Origin: JANLQX01 sp031368215
Lineage (GTDB): Bacteria; Actinomycetota; Acidimicrobiia; Acidimicrobiales; JANYDT01
DNA: 64,000 nucleotides
Assembly (NCBI GenBank): GCA_031368215.1
Contig: JANLRD010000135.1
Location: 1 to 64,000, forward strand
Direction: 5' to 3'
Shown: positions 1 to 7,375 of the stretch, piece by piece
How positions within the stretch are numbered: position 1 is the first letter of the stretch
How the letters are laid out: the number at the start of each line of letters is the position of its first letter
Notes under the pieces: model-generated
Told to the model about the DNA's origin: nothing
Seen by the model: only the letters and a program-made list of their open reading frames with translations
Databases searched by the model: none
Made by a program: the position numbers and the translations under genes

Positions 1-350
1 GTGGAGGTGGGGGGAGTCGAACCCCCGTCCTTCCGTCCCTCGATGGGTCTTCTCCGAGCGCAGCCGGTGTGTAGATCTCGGGCCCGCCCTCGACGCCGGC
101 AACTCCAGCGGGCCCTAGCTCACTTGATGTTCCCGATCACCCGCAAGCACTGCGATCAGGTAAGCCCCGCTTGATAACGGTGACTACTGGTCCGCAGGGC
201 TGGGGCCAGATCACCGTCGCAATTTTTAGGCTGCGAGTGTAACGCTGTTGTTGTTGGCGTTTGTTGTTGGTACCAACTCTTTTACGTGGATTTGGTGACC
301 ACGGCTCGCTTCTCCCACCTCAAGCACCGAAGTCGAAACCAGGCACCCCC
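1..350 (-). ncRNA. ssrA: tmRNA (transfer-messenger RNA), nearly complete
   Basis: This RNA rescues stalled ribosomes by trans-translation and adds a degradation tag. Reading the minus strand from 350, it starts GGGGGTGCCTGGTTTCGAC, the usual tmRNA 5' end. The 5' acceptor strand GGGGGTG (350-344) pairs with CACCTCC (9-3, one G-U). The T-arm GGGGGTTCGACTCCCCC is intact, and A2 and C1 are the discriminator base and first C of CCA, so only the last two bases fall outside the window. The tag reading frame ends ...ANNNSVTLAA followed by TAA at 228-226. The resume codon is most simply the GCC at 258-256, giving a 10-residue tag, but a start a few codons earlier cannot be excluded. The LAA end matches the tail recognised by ClpXP-type proteases. 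Confidence 0.95.
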
Positions 351-428
351 GTGTGGATGTAACACCTGCAAGGTTAGTGCACCTCGGCAGATGAGCGGCC
401 CGATGTTTCGCGTCCGAAGCGACAGGCT

Positions 429-1274
429 TCAGCCGTAGCTGCGCCCGAGGCCCGCCTGCGCGTCGGACTGCACGCCATACGGCGGGATCGGATAGCGAAG
501 GCCGTTTCGGGCGAGGGCGTCGAGCCCGTCGAGGATCTTGGGTAGCCAGCTCGGTGGGAGGGCCATGAGGAGCTCGTCGTCCTGTACCCCGCCGTAGCGG
601 CGCTCGGCGAAGCATGGGATCGACAGACTCGGCTCGCCGGTGGCGAGCGCCCGTCCCCACGAGTCCGCACACGCCGACTCGCCGACACACCCCCACTCGA
701 GCTTGCGGTACCCGGCCCACTGCAGACCGTTGATGAACAGAATCATCTGGGCCGGAGTCGCGTAAATCAGACATATGTCGGGCGGGTCAAGACGGCCACT
801 CGTAAGTGGGCTTATGACTACGGCTTCGTGGCCACCGTGGGGAACGACGTCCATCGCCTCCTGGTGCGCGGCGGCATCTTCGAGCGACGAGAACCACACC
901 CCGTTCATCTGCTGACCGCTCAGCCACTTCTCCGACCTCGGCGCGAGACCGAACACCACGGCGCACTGGTCGCCGACGAGATCACGTCGGGTGAAACCGA
1001 CGGTCCAGCCGAGACGGGCGGCCTGGCCGACGAATTGGTCGGCGGTGTGAATCGAGGTGGCGCGTCGAACCTTCGGGATGGCGGCCATCTCGGCCTCGGT
1101 GGCGATCAGCTTCACGCCGATCGGTGTTGTGCGCAGACGTAGGAGCCGATTCAGTCGGTCGACCATCGCACCCCAATCGGTCTCGCCCGGTTTCGGCGCC
1201 GGGGGAGCGGCGCCGGGCCGCGGTCCGATCGAGATCGTCTGCGCGCGTAGCTCGTCGGTCGATGCATCTGCCAT
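429..1274 (-). CDS. DUF169 family protein
   Basis: The protein has 281 residues. I chose the ATG at 1274 because frame upstream of it runs antisense into the 1371 gene and has no family character. The N-terminal 30 residues are Pro/Ala-rich. The body (about residues 36-270) resembles DUF169: a RLRTTPIGVKL segment near 46-56, a conserved TADQFVGQAARLGW stretch near 77-90, and cysteines at about 104 and in a later CVGESACAD segment. DUF169 proteins are uncharacterised; some have been discussed as cofactor- or metal-linked because of the conserved cysteines. It is divergent from the PPOX gene at 1371, so the two may share a control region (1275-1370). Family call moderate, function unknown. Confidence 0.65.
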   Translation of the reverse strand: MADASTDELRAQTISIGPRPGAAPPAPKPGETDWGAMVDRLNRLLRLRTTPIGVKLIATEAEMAAIPKVRRATSIHTADQFVGQAARLGWTVGFTRRDLVGDQCAVVFGLAPRSEKWLSGQQMNGVWFSSLEDAAAHQEAMDVVPHGGHEAVVISPLTSGRLDPPDICLIYATPAQMILFINGLQWAGYRKLEWGCVGESACADSWGRALATGEPSLSIPCFAERRYGGVQDDELLMALPPSWLPKILDGLDALARNGLRYPIPPYGVQSDAQAGLGRSYG

Positions 1275-1370
1275 CGCTGCCTCTCCGGCGACCGGGTGCG
1301 GACGCCATCTGACGAGGACTCTACCGGTGGGCCACGTCAGGGCACAGGTGACGCTCCGTAGAATCAGGGA

Positions 1371-1817
1371 ATGGACAACCCGACAGCGGTACCGTGGCTT
1401 CCCATGGCTGAACTTCCTCCCGACGTGCGGGCGCTCCTCGAGGGCCCGAACTACGTGCACCTCACCACGCTTCGCGCCGACGGCTCACCTCGGAACTGGG
1501 TCGTGTGGGTTGGGCTCGAGGGCGAGCACATCCTCGTGTGTACGGGCATGGGGGCGTGGAAGGCGAAGGACATGGTCCGCGACCCGCGCGTATCGCTGAG
1601 CGTGACCGACAATGCCGACCCGTACCGGATGGCGGCCGTGCAAGCCCGGGTCATCGCGGTGCGTGACGACCGTGATTCCGTCTATATGGACCAGATCTCC
1701 CACAAGTACACCGGCCAACCGTTCCCGGCTCGTGGTGAAGGGCGGATGTGCTTCGTCCTCGAGGCCGTCGCCGCCGGGAACCGCACGCTCGGGTTCGTGC
1801 ACGCACCGGGGGAGTAG
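1371..1817 (+). CDS. PPOX-class (F420/FMN-binding split barrel) oxidoreductase
   Basis: A 148-residue single-domain protein of the pyridoxamine-5'-phosphate-oxidase-like split barrel. The diagnostic opening YVHLTTLRADGSPRNWVVWV lies at about 28-47, followed by a strand, the KAKDMVRDPRVSLSVTD segment (about 64-80) and a C-terminal FVLEAVAAGNRTLGFV strand. In actinobacteria, members with this short length and TLRADGSP motif are usually F420-dependent enzymes of TIGR03618-like groups. The window also encodes NpdG, so F420 is available. The substrate cannot be told from sequence. It stands alone on the plus strand between two minus-strand genes. Confidence 0.8.
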   Translation: MDNPTAVPWLPMAELPPDVRALLEGPNYVHLTTLRADGSPRNWVVWVGLEGEHILVCTGMGAWKAKDMVRDPRVSLSVTDNADPYRMAAVQARVIAVRDDRDSVYMDQISHKYTGQPFPARGEGRMCFVLEAVAAGNRTLGFVHAPGE

Positions 1818-1835
1818 TCGACCAGGTCGGGGGCA

Positions 1836-2525
1836 CTAGGCGTCTGCGGGGACCTTTACCGGCGGCTCTGACGTGACCGCGTTCCAGAACGCCTCGTCGG
1901 GTGCGGCGAGCATCGCCCGGTAGCGATCGGGCGGATACACCAGGTTCGGCTTCGCCGGGTCGTACGGAGGTTGCGCGACGGGCTTGTCCGGCCGCTCGAA
2001 CACTGCGGGCGTGACGTAGCGGGCCACCTCGGCGTCGGAGATCCCGGCGAGCGTCTGCACCTCCGGATCGATCCAGGCCCGCTCGTCGATGTTGCCGCCC
2101 GTCGCCACTTCGAGGCACAAACCTTCGGGGCCGGCGAAGTACATGCTCTGGCACATCCCGTGGTTCATCGGTCCGATGACGGCCACGCCCCGGCTGCGGA
2201 TGCGGTCACGCATCGCATAGAGATCATCGAGCGAATCGACGTTGAACGCGATGTGCTGCATCGTGCCACCCGGCATCGCGCCACCGGCGTTCACCGCATG
2301 GGTGACACCGAGCTCTCTCGTCGTCGTATTGTCGGGATGCTGCACGAACGCGATGTAACACGAGCCGCTCATTTCCACGAAGCCGTGGAACGTGTTCGCC
2401 ACACCGTGCATCCAGTAGAGCGCCTTGAGCTCCCCGCCGAGCACGTCGGTGAAGAACTCGATCTGCGCCTTGATGTCGGTGGTGGCGATGGCGAGATGGT
2501 TGATGCCGTTCGGATGCAGAGCCAT
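1836..2525 (-). CDS. VOC-family (glyoxalase/dioxygenase-like) protein
   Basis: A 229-residue vicinal-oxygen-chelate protein starting at ATG 2525 (MALHPNGINHLAIATTDI). The NHLAIATTDI opening is the classical first strand, with the first metal histidine at about residue 10. A second half-domain follows (MQHIAFNVDSLDDLYAMRDRI, about 109-129; the histidine there is a likely ligand), and GPEGLCLEVA near 155-164 supplies the C-terminal glutamate ligand. Two βαβββ modules plus a roughly 60-residue tail ending in a Pro-rich YDPAKPNLVYPPDRY segment make it longer than a minimal glyoxalase. It could be an extradiol-type dioxygenase, a lactoylglutathione-lyase-like isomerase or a resistance protein; the substrate is unknown. 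It is transcribed away from the heliorhodopsin gene, 151 bp apart. Confidence 0.8.
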   Translation of the reverse strand: MALHPNGINHLAIATTDIKAQIEFFTDVLGGELKALYWMHGVANTFHGFVEMSGSCYIAFVQHPDNTTTRELGVTHAVNAGGAMPGGTMQHIAFNVDSLDDLYAMRDRIRSRGVAVIGPMNHGMCQSMYFAGPEGLCLEVATGGNIDERAWIDPEVQTLAGISDAEVARYVTPAVFERPDKPVAQPPYDPAKPNLVYPPDRYRAMLAAPDEAFWNAVTSEPPVKVPADA

Positions 2526-2676
2526 GGTGCCAACGGTAGGCCGGATGACCCGCGTGGGCCAGCTCCCTTGCACCGGCCGGTAAAGACCGGGAAATCCGAA
2601 GTCAGTCGGCCCGTGCGAGCCAGCTGGCCCACCGTGGTTCTGCTCGTAGATGTTCGAAGCGTGCGAAGGTTGACGG

Positions 2677-3462
2677 GTGAACACGCCTGATCGCATCTCC
2701 CGCCTCCGCACGTTCAACCTTGCGGCCGGGGTCTTGCACCTCGGGCAGGCCATCGTGGTGCTGATCCTCACCAACGGGCGATCCCTGCCGGTGACGGCCG
2801 CATGGGGCAACGGTCCGCCAGGACAGCCGTCGGGTCCGCTGGTGCTGGAGAAGCTGTTCTCGTACCGCATCGGTGTGGCCGTGTTCGTGTTCCTCGCACT
2901 CTCGTCGTTTTTCCATTTCCTCGTCGCGAGTCCGTGGGGCTTCCCGAGGTACCGCGAGGAGTTGCTCAACACCCGCAACCGGTTCCGCTGGGTGGAGTAC
3001 TCGATCTCCTCCACCGTGATGATCGTGCTGATCGCCGGGATTGTCGGGATGACCGATGTGGTGGCGCTCCTCGGCATCGCCGGCGCGAACGCCTCGATGA
3101 TCTTCTTCGGCTGGCTCATGGAGACCACCAACAAGCCGGGCCCGGGCGCCAACTGGTCGCCGTTCCGGTTCGGCTGCTTCGCCGGGATCATCCCCTGGCT
3201 GGGCGTCGTGATCTACACGATCGGCGCGGGCACGAGCAACAGCCGCAACGGCGACGGCGTGCCGCCTTTCGTCTACGGCATCTTCGTGTCGCTGTTCCTG
3301 TTGTTCAACTGCTTCGCCGTCACCCAGATGAAGCAGTACGCCGCGAAAGGGAAGTGGGCGGACTACCTCCACGGCGAGCGGGCCTACATCATCTTGTCGC
3401 TCGTGGCCAAGAGCGCGCTGGCGTGGCAAGTGTTCGCCAACGTGCTGCTGCCCAACGTTTAG
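2677..3462 (+). CDS. Heliorhodopsin (retinal-binding seven-helix photoreceptor)
   Basis: A 261-residue integral membrane protein. Its sequence matches the heliorhodopsin family, not type-1 proton pumps. It has NGPPG near 45-49, the TM3 signature RWVEYSISS with counterion Glu107, NASMIFFGW near 138-146, FGCFAGIIPWLG near 165-176, and the TM7 Schiff-base segment SLVAKSALAWQ with Lys245. His21 and His80, inside-cavity residues known from heliorhodopsins, are both present. The pump motif DTD/DTE in TM3 is absent. Heliorhodopsins have inverted topology (N-terminus inside) and slow photocycles; their role is debated (signalling or enzyme regulation). GTG start at 2677 with GAAGG at 2665-2669. No retinal-forming blh or carotenoid gene is in the window, so retinal must come from elsewhere in the genome or the environment. 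A repeat hairpin follows the stop. Confidence 0.96.
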   Translation: MNTPDRISRLRTFNLAAGVLHLGQAIVVLILTNGRSLPVTAAWGNGPPGQPSGPLVLEKLFSYRIGVAVFVFLALSSFFHFLVASPWGFPRYREELLNTRNRFRWVEYSISSTVMIVLIAGIVGMTDVVALLGIAGANASMIFFGWLMETTNKPGPGANWSPFRFGCFAGIIPWLGVVIYTIGAGTSNSRNGDGVPPFVYGIFVSLFLLFNCFAVTQMKQYAAKGKWADYLHGERAYIILSLVAKSALAWQVFANVLLPNV

Positions 3463-3492
3463 CGCCCGCATCTGCCGCGTGCTTGGTACCTC

Positions 3493-3525
3493 GGTCGCTC
3501 CCGGGGCGACTGAGTGCACAACCAT
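3493..3525 (+). repeat. Intergenic hairpin repeat A, copy 1
   Basis: It lies 31 bp after the heliorhodopsin stop. The core GGTCGCTCCCGGGGCGAC forms a stem (GTCGCTCC/GGGGCGAC, one G-U), followed by a GAGTGCACAACCAT tail. Similar units lie at 5517-5546 and 9475-9507, each just after a plus-strand stop codon. It may act as a terminator or mRNA 3'-end stabiliser, or be a REP-like mobile unit. Confidence 0.7.
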
Positions 3526-3593
3526 GCACCGACCAGTCGTGCACCGACCAGGATGTGGCCGACTCGACGCGCTGGCGCGTAGCGTCGAGGCCC

Positions 3594-4715
3594 GTGCCTC
3601 TCGATCGTGCCATCAAGGTCTTCCTCGACGCTGCCGCGGCCAACGGCCGGCTACCGATCTCGCAGTTGCCCGTCGCTGAGGGGCGCGCCGGCTACGACAC
3701 CTACATGTCCCTCGCCGGGACAGGGCCGGAGATGGCGTCGGTCGAGGACCGTGAGCTCGACGGTGTGCCGGTTCGCATCTACCGCCCCCACGGTGTCGCC
3801 GCCACAGGTGCGCCGGTTCTCGTGTGGCTGCATGGCGGAGGTTGGATGATCGGCTCGATCGACACCGACGACTGCCGGGTCCGCACGATGGCCGAGAAGG
3901 CCGGTGTCGTGGCCATCAGTGTCGGCTATCGACTCGCTCCGGAGCATCCGTTCCCGGCAGCGTTCGACGACTGCTTTGCCGTCGTCTCCGCTGTTGCGGC
4001 CAAGGCCGACGAACTCGGTGTCGATGCCGCTCGGCTCGCCGTTGGCGGCGACTCGGCCGGCGGCAATCTCTCGGCCGCCGTCGCGCTGTGGGCACGCGAC
4101 AGGGGAGGTCCACAGATCGCATTCCAGTTGCTCATCTATCCCGCAACGGGTGGACCCGACGTGGGCTATCCGTCGCGCAATGAGAACGCGAACGGGTACT
4201 TCCTTACCAAGGACGCCATGGAGTATTTCTGGGCGAGCTACGTGTCCGAAGCCGATCGTGCCGCGTCACGATCCGATGTTCGTGCCATGCCAATGGCCGC
4301 GGCATCGCTGGCCGGGCTACCCCCGGCGTACGTGCTCACTGCCGAATTCGACCCGCTCCGTGACGAAGGGGCGACCTATGCCGCTCGGCTTGCCGCCGAC
4401 GGCGTGCCGACGTCGTGGGTGAACTTCGAGGGCTGCATCCACGGCTTCTTCGGAATGGAAGTGCTCTTCCCCGTTGCCCGAGCGGCGATGCACGAAGCCA
4501 CGTCGGCCCTTCGAGCCGCACTCAACGGAGCCTCACCGCCGACAGCTGATGGTGGACCTCGCGCCGGTGTAGCGAGTAGTGAAGCGCAGCGGAGCAGCGC
4601 AGCGCCGATCAGCGGAGCCTCACCGCCGACTGCTGATGGTGGACCTCGTGCTGGTGTTGCGAGCAGTGAAGCGCAGCGGAGCAGCGCAGCGCCGATCAGC
4701 GGAGCCCGGGCATGA
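3594..4715 (+). CDS. Alpha/beta hydrolase, hormone-sensitive-lipase (GDXG) family, with C-terminal tandem repeat
   Basis: A 373-residue carboxylesterase/lipase-type enzyme of family IV. The oxyanion motif HGGGW is at about 80-84, the nucleophile is Ser154 in GGDSAGG, and Asp253 (FDPLRD) and His283 (IHGF) complete the triad. I chose the GTG at 3594; the longer open frame upstream overlaps the heliorhodopsin gene and has no homology. The catalytic domain ends near residue 311. The remaining 60 residues are two 29-residue near-identical repeats (ASPPTADGGPRAGVASSEAQ...), encoded by 87-bp tandem repeats at 4527-4700. This Ala/Ser/Gly tail is not part of the family. The stop overlaps the start of the next SDR gene (ATGA), so the two are probably co-translated in one catabolic unit. 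Confidence 0.88.
   Translation: MPLDRAIKVFLDAAAANGRLPISQLPVAEGRAGYDTYMSLAGTGPEMASVEDRELDGVPVRIYRPHGVAATGAPVLVWLHGGGWMIGSIDTDDCRVRTMAEKAGVVAISVGYRLAPEHPFPAAFDDCFAVVSAVAAKADELGVDAARLAVGGDSAGGNLSAAVALWARDRGGPQIAFQLLIYPATGGPDVGYPSRNENANGYFLTKDAMEYFWASYVSEADRAASRSDVRAMPMAAASLAGLPPAYVLTAEFDPLRDEGATYAARLAADGVPTSWVNFEGCIHGFFGMEVLFPVARAAMHEATSALRAALNGASPPTADGGPRAGVASSEAQRSSAAPISGASPPTADGGPRAGVASSEAQRSSAAPISGARA
4527..4700 (+). repeat. 87-bp direct tandem repeat (2 copies) inside a gene
   Basis: Units 4527-4613 and 4614-4700 differ at only a few positions and keep frame (87 = 29 codons). Each contains an AGCGCAGCGGAGCAGCGCAG core. They form the C-terminal tail of the hydrolase and sit directly before the next start codon. 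Confidence 0.9.
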
Positions 4716-5494
4716 GCGCGGTCGGTGCCGCATCGAACGCCCTCGGGCGCCTGGCCGGCAAGGTGGCGCTCATCACCGGCGGTGCACGCGGGCAAGGCGC
4801 GTCCGAAGCCGGGTTGTTCTGTCGCGAGGGCGCCACTGTGTTCATCGGCGATGTGCTCGACACCGACGGCGAAGCAACTGCCTCGACGCTTCGGGCCGAC
4901 GGCTTCGCGTGCACCTATCTCCACCACGACGTGACGCGCGAAGCGGCATGGGCTGCGGTGGTGGCTTCGATCGTCGAGACGCACGGCCGCCTCGACGTGC
5001 TGGTGAACAACGCCGGAATCTTCCCGCGGGGTGGCGTGCTCGACACATCGCTGGCCGACTGGGAGAAGGTCGTCGCCATCAACCAGACCGGTGTGTTCCT
5101 CGGCATGCAGGCCGCCGCCCGGGTGATGGTCACCCAGCGTTCCGGGTCGATCGTCAACATCTCGTCGATCGCCGGCCTCGAAGGAACGCCCGGCTTCATC
5201 GGCTACGGCGCCACCAAGTGGGCGGTGCGCGGCATGACGAAGGCGGCGGCAAAGGAACTGGCCGCACACGGTGTTCGCGTGAACTCGGTGCACCCGGGGA
5301 TTATCGAGACGGCCATGCTCGAGACCTTCGATGCGATATCACCCGGGACCCGCGATGTCGTGAAGATGCGCATTCCGATGGGACGCACCGCCGAAGCGGT
5401 GGAGGTCGCTCAACTCGTGCTGTATCTCGCGTCGGACGAGAGTTCGTACTCCACCGGCTCGGAGTTTGTCGTCGACGGCGGCTGGATGGCGTAG
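4712..5494 (+). CDS. Short-chain dehydrogenase/reductase (classical SDR)
   Basis: A 260-residue NAD(P)-dependent oxidoreductase. The Rossmann glycine motif TGGARGQG is at 22-29, the NNAG motif at 99-102, and the catalytic set is Ser152, Tyr165 and Lys169 (YGATK). An HPG segment after strand β6 and the C-terminal EFVVDGGWMA complete a typical classical SDR, close to the 3-oxoacyl/3-alpha-hydroxysteroid-type groups. Asp47 after β2 (FIGD) favours NAD(H) over NADP(H). The ATG overlaps the stop of the upstream esterase (ATGA), so the pair may act in succession, with the esterase releasing an alcohol that the SDR oxidises. That link is inference. Confidence 0.88.
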   Translation: MSAVGAASNALGRLAGKVALITGGARGQGASEAGLFCREGATVFIGDVLDTDGEATASTLRADGFACTYLHHDVTREAAWAAVVASIVETHGRLDVLVNNAGIFPRGGVLDTSLADWEKVVAINQTGVFLGMQAAARVMVTQRSGSIVNISSIAGLEGTPGFIGYGATKWAVRGMTKAAAKELAAHGVRVNSVHPGIIETAMLETFDAISPGTRDVVKMRIPMGRTAEAVEVAQLVLYLASDESSYSTGSEFVVDGGWMA

Positions 5495-5516
5495 CTCCCT
5501 GGGAGTTGTGGCGCCT

Positions 5517-5546
5517 GGTCGCTCCTGGAGCGACCGAGCGCAACAT
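5517..5546 (+). repeat. Intergenic hairpin repeat A, copy 2
   Basis: It lies 22 bp after the SDR stop. GGTCGCTCC-T-GGAGCGACC is a perfect 9-bp stem; the base changes relative to copy 1 (C/G to T/A in the right arm) keep or improve pairing. The tail CGAGCGCAACAT matches the other copies with a 2-base deletion. Confidence 0.7.
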
Positions 5547-5565
5547 GTCCCCGAAGACGTGAACC

Positions 5566-6609
5566 TCAGACGCCGAGCTGGTCGAGGGTGGCCGACACCT
5601 CCCGCCAGGCATCCTCGGCCGGCTGCAGCTCGGCCGCAAGCCACGTTTCGAGCTCGTCGAGGCGCTCACGGTGCTCGGCGCCGAGGGCGGCGAACCGCTC
5701 CCAACGCGGGACCTCGCCGAGCGGCTCGCCGACGACCACCGGCACACGGACGCTCACGCAGGGCGAGCCGAGCGTCACCCACATGCGGGCGTCGTCGCGA
5801 ACTTTCGTGGCATCGCCGGGGAGCTCGGCGATGAACGCCGCGGTCGTGCGCTGCTCGTGGCCGCGGTCGAGCACGTGCATGCAGACGCTCCAGCCAGGAG
5901 CGGCCGGGTGGTGTTCGTGTGACTGCTGCCAGTCCGTAAGTGTACGTAGTGTCACCGGCTGATCGGCGATAGCGGCCAGCGAGCAGGCGAGGCGAGGGTT
6001 GACGAGCGTGGTCACCGGCTGGCGCGGGTGACGATGTTCGGCATCGAAGGGCTCGACCGATGTTCGGTTGCTGATGGCCCCGACGTCTGTGACGTCCTCG
6101 GTCAACCAGGCGCGTCCGCTGGTGTCAAGTTTATACGCGCGCGTACCATCAGCGATCAGGAAGCTGGACCAGTACGGGGCATGGCGGTCGGCTTCGCCGC
6201 TTCCACCCTGTCCGTACTTGCCGAGAAGATCGACGACGACCTCCACTGCCGCGGGTGCGTCGACGGCGCGCTCGAGGGCGAGCCGGACCAGGTCCATTCC
6301 CGTCAGCGCATCGGGGAACAGACGGGGGTCGAGCGTGGTGGTGACCCGCTCGTTGCCGATCGCCACTCCGGCCTCGTTCACCCCGCCTTCCACACCCCAC
6401 ATCCACCGGGGCTGGATGGAGAGGTGGCCCAGCGTGTCGGTCGGGTGTGAGTCGATGATGACGTGGGTCGCGCTGATCGAACTGCGGTCGCGGCGGGGCG
6501 GCGACCACACCAGATCCTGCGCCTCGTGGAACGGCCGGTCGCTGTTCTTGGCGAACAGGGTCGTCCGACCATCCGTTGCCGGAGCAAGCGCCACCACGCA
6601 GTCGCACAT
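5566..6609 (-). CDS. C69-family dipeptidase-like Ntn hydrolase (secernin-type)
   Basis: A 347-residue protein starting MCDCVVALAP at ATG 6609. The second-residue Cys, followed after about 15 residues by LFAKNSDRPFHE, is the hallmark of peptidase family C69/secernins, where removal of Met leaves an N-terminal catalytic Cys. A Trp-Gly-rich segment (WMWGVEGGVNEAGVAIGNE, about 70-88) is the usual second motif (GxNExGVAIGNE). There is no signal peptide, so the protein is cytoplasmic. Family members cleave dipeptides or are uncharacterised amidases. Frame extends upstream of 6609 but without similarity, so I rejected it. It is convergent with the SDR gene, with hairpin repeat A copy 2 between them. 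Confidence 0.85.
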   Translation of the reverse strand: MCDCVVALAPATDGRTTLFAKNSDRPFHEAQDLVWSPPRRDRSSISATHVIIDSHPTDTLGHLSIQPRWMWGVEGGVNEAGVAIGNERVTTTLDPRLFPDALTGMDLVRLALERAVDAPAAVEVVVDLLGKYGQGGSGEADRHAPYWSSFLIADGTRAYKLDTSGRAWLTEDVTDVGAISNRTSVEPFDAEHRHPRQPVTTLVNPRLACSLAAIADQPVTLRTLTDWQQSHEHHPAAPGWSVCMHVLDRGHEQRTTAAFIAELPGDATKVRDDARMWVTLGSPCVSVRVPVVVGEPLGEVPRWERFAALGAEHRERLDELETWLAAELQPAEDAWREVSATLDQLGV

Positions 6610-6724
6610 CCCACCGTTTCTACCTGCTCTACCGGGCCATACCGGCACGCCACCACCATCGGCGTCGTCCCGGGTCGACCTGCCGTGTCGGTCGATGGCT
6701 GACGCCACTACGGTCGAAGGCGCA

Positions 6725-7357
6725 ATGGAACGTTCGATGCTGCTCCTCGTCCTCGACCTCGTCGGCATCGCGGTCTTCGCAACCGCAGGTGCACTCTCGG
6801 GGATCTCGAAGCGGCTCGATCTCTTCGGCGTCGTGGTCATTGCCGGCGTCACCTCACTCGGCGGCGGGTTCGTCCGGGACGTCCTGCTCGGCGACACCCC
6901 TCCAGTCGCGCTCCGGGACTGGCGCTACCTCGTCGCCCCGATCCCGGCAGCACTGGTGGTCTTCTTCCGGGCGAGTGGGGTCCGACGCCTTCGACGCTTG
7001 TTGCTTGCGCTCGACGCGCTGGGCCTCGGGCTGTTTGCGGTCGCCGGGACGGAGAAAGCACTCCGCTCCGGACTCGGTGTGCTGGCCTCCATCGGTATCG
7101 GGGTCATCGCGGGCGTTGGTGGTGGGGTGATCCGCGACGTGTTGCTCCGGGAGATCCCGATCATCCTTCGCAAGGAGATCTATGCGACCGCGGCAATCCT
7201 GGGCGGTGTGGTCGTGGCCGTCGGCGATCGATTTGATCTCCGGCGGACGCCGGTCGCGATTGCCGGTGTGGTTGTGGTCGCACTCGTGCGAGTCCTGTCG
7301 CTGCGCCGCGGCTGGAATGTGGTCGTCGCCGAACCCGACCCGAGCGTCGCGGTCTGA
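6725..7357 (+). CDS. UPF0126/TRIC-family membrane protein (YicG-like)
   Basis: A 210-residue multi-pass inner-membrane protein with six to seven hydrophobic helices and internal duplication. The signature GGGFVRDVLLGD (about 47-58) recurs as GGGVIRDVLLRE (about 133-144). This two-fold repeat is the mark of the UPF0126 family, related to trimeric intracellular cation channels; bacterial members have been linked to K+ or glycine transport. I chose ATG 6725 with GAAGG upstream; an in-frame ATG at 6695 would add ten residues. It is divergent from the C69 gene. Confidence 0.85.
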   Translation: MERSMLLLVLDLVGIAVFATAGALSGISKRLDLFGVVVIAGVTSLGGGFVRDVLLGDTPPVALRDWRYLVAPIPAALVVFFRASGVRRLRRLLLALDALGLGLFAVAGTEKALRSGLGVLASIGIGVIAGVGGGVIRDVLLREIPIILRKEIYATAAILGGVVVAVGDRFDLRRTPVAIAGVVVVALVRVLSLRRGWNVVVAEPDPSVAV

Positions 7358-7375
7358 CCGCTGGCAGGCTCACCA

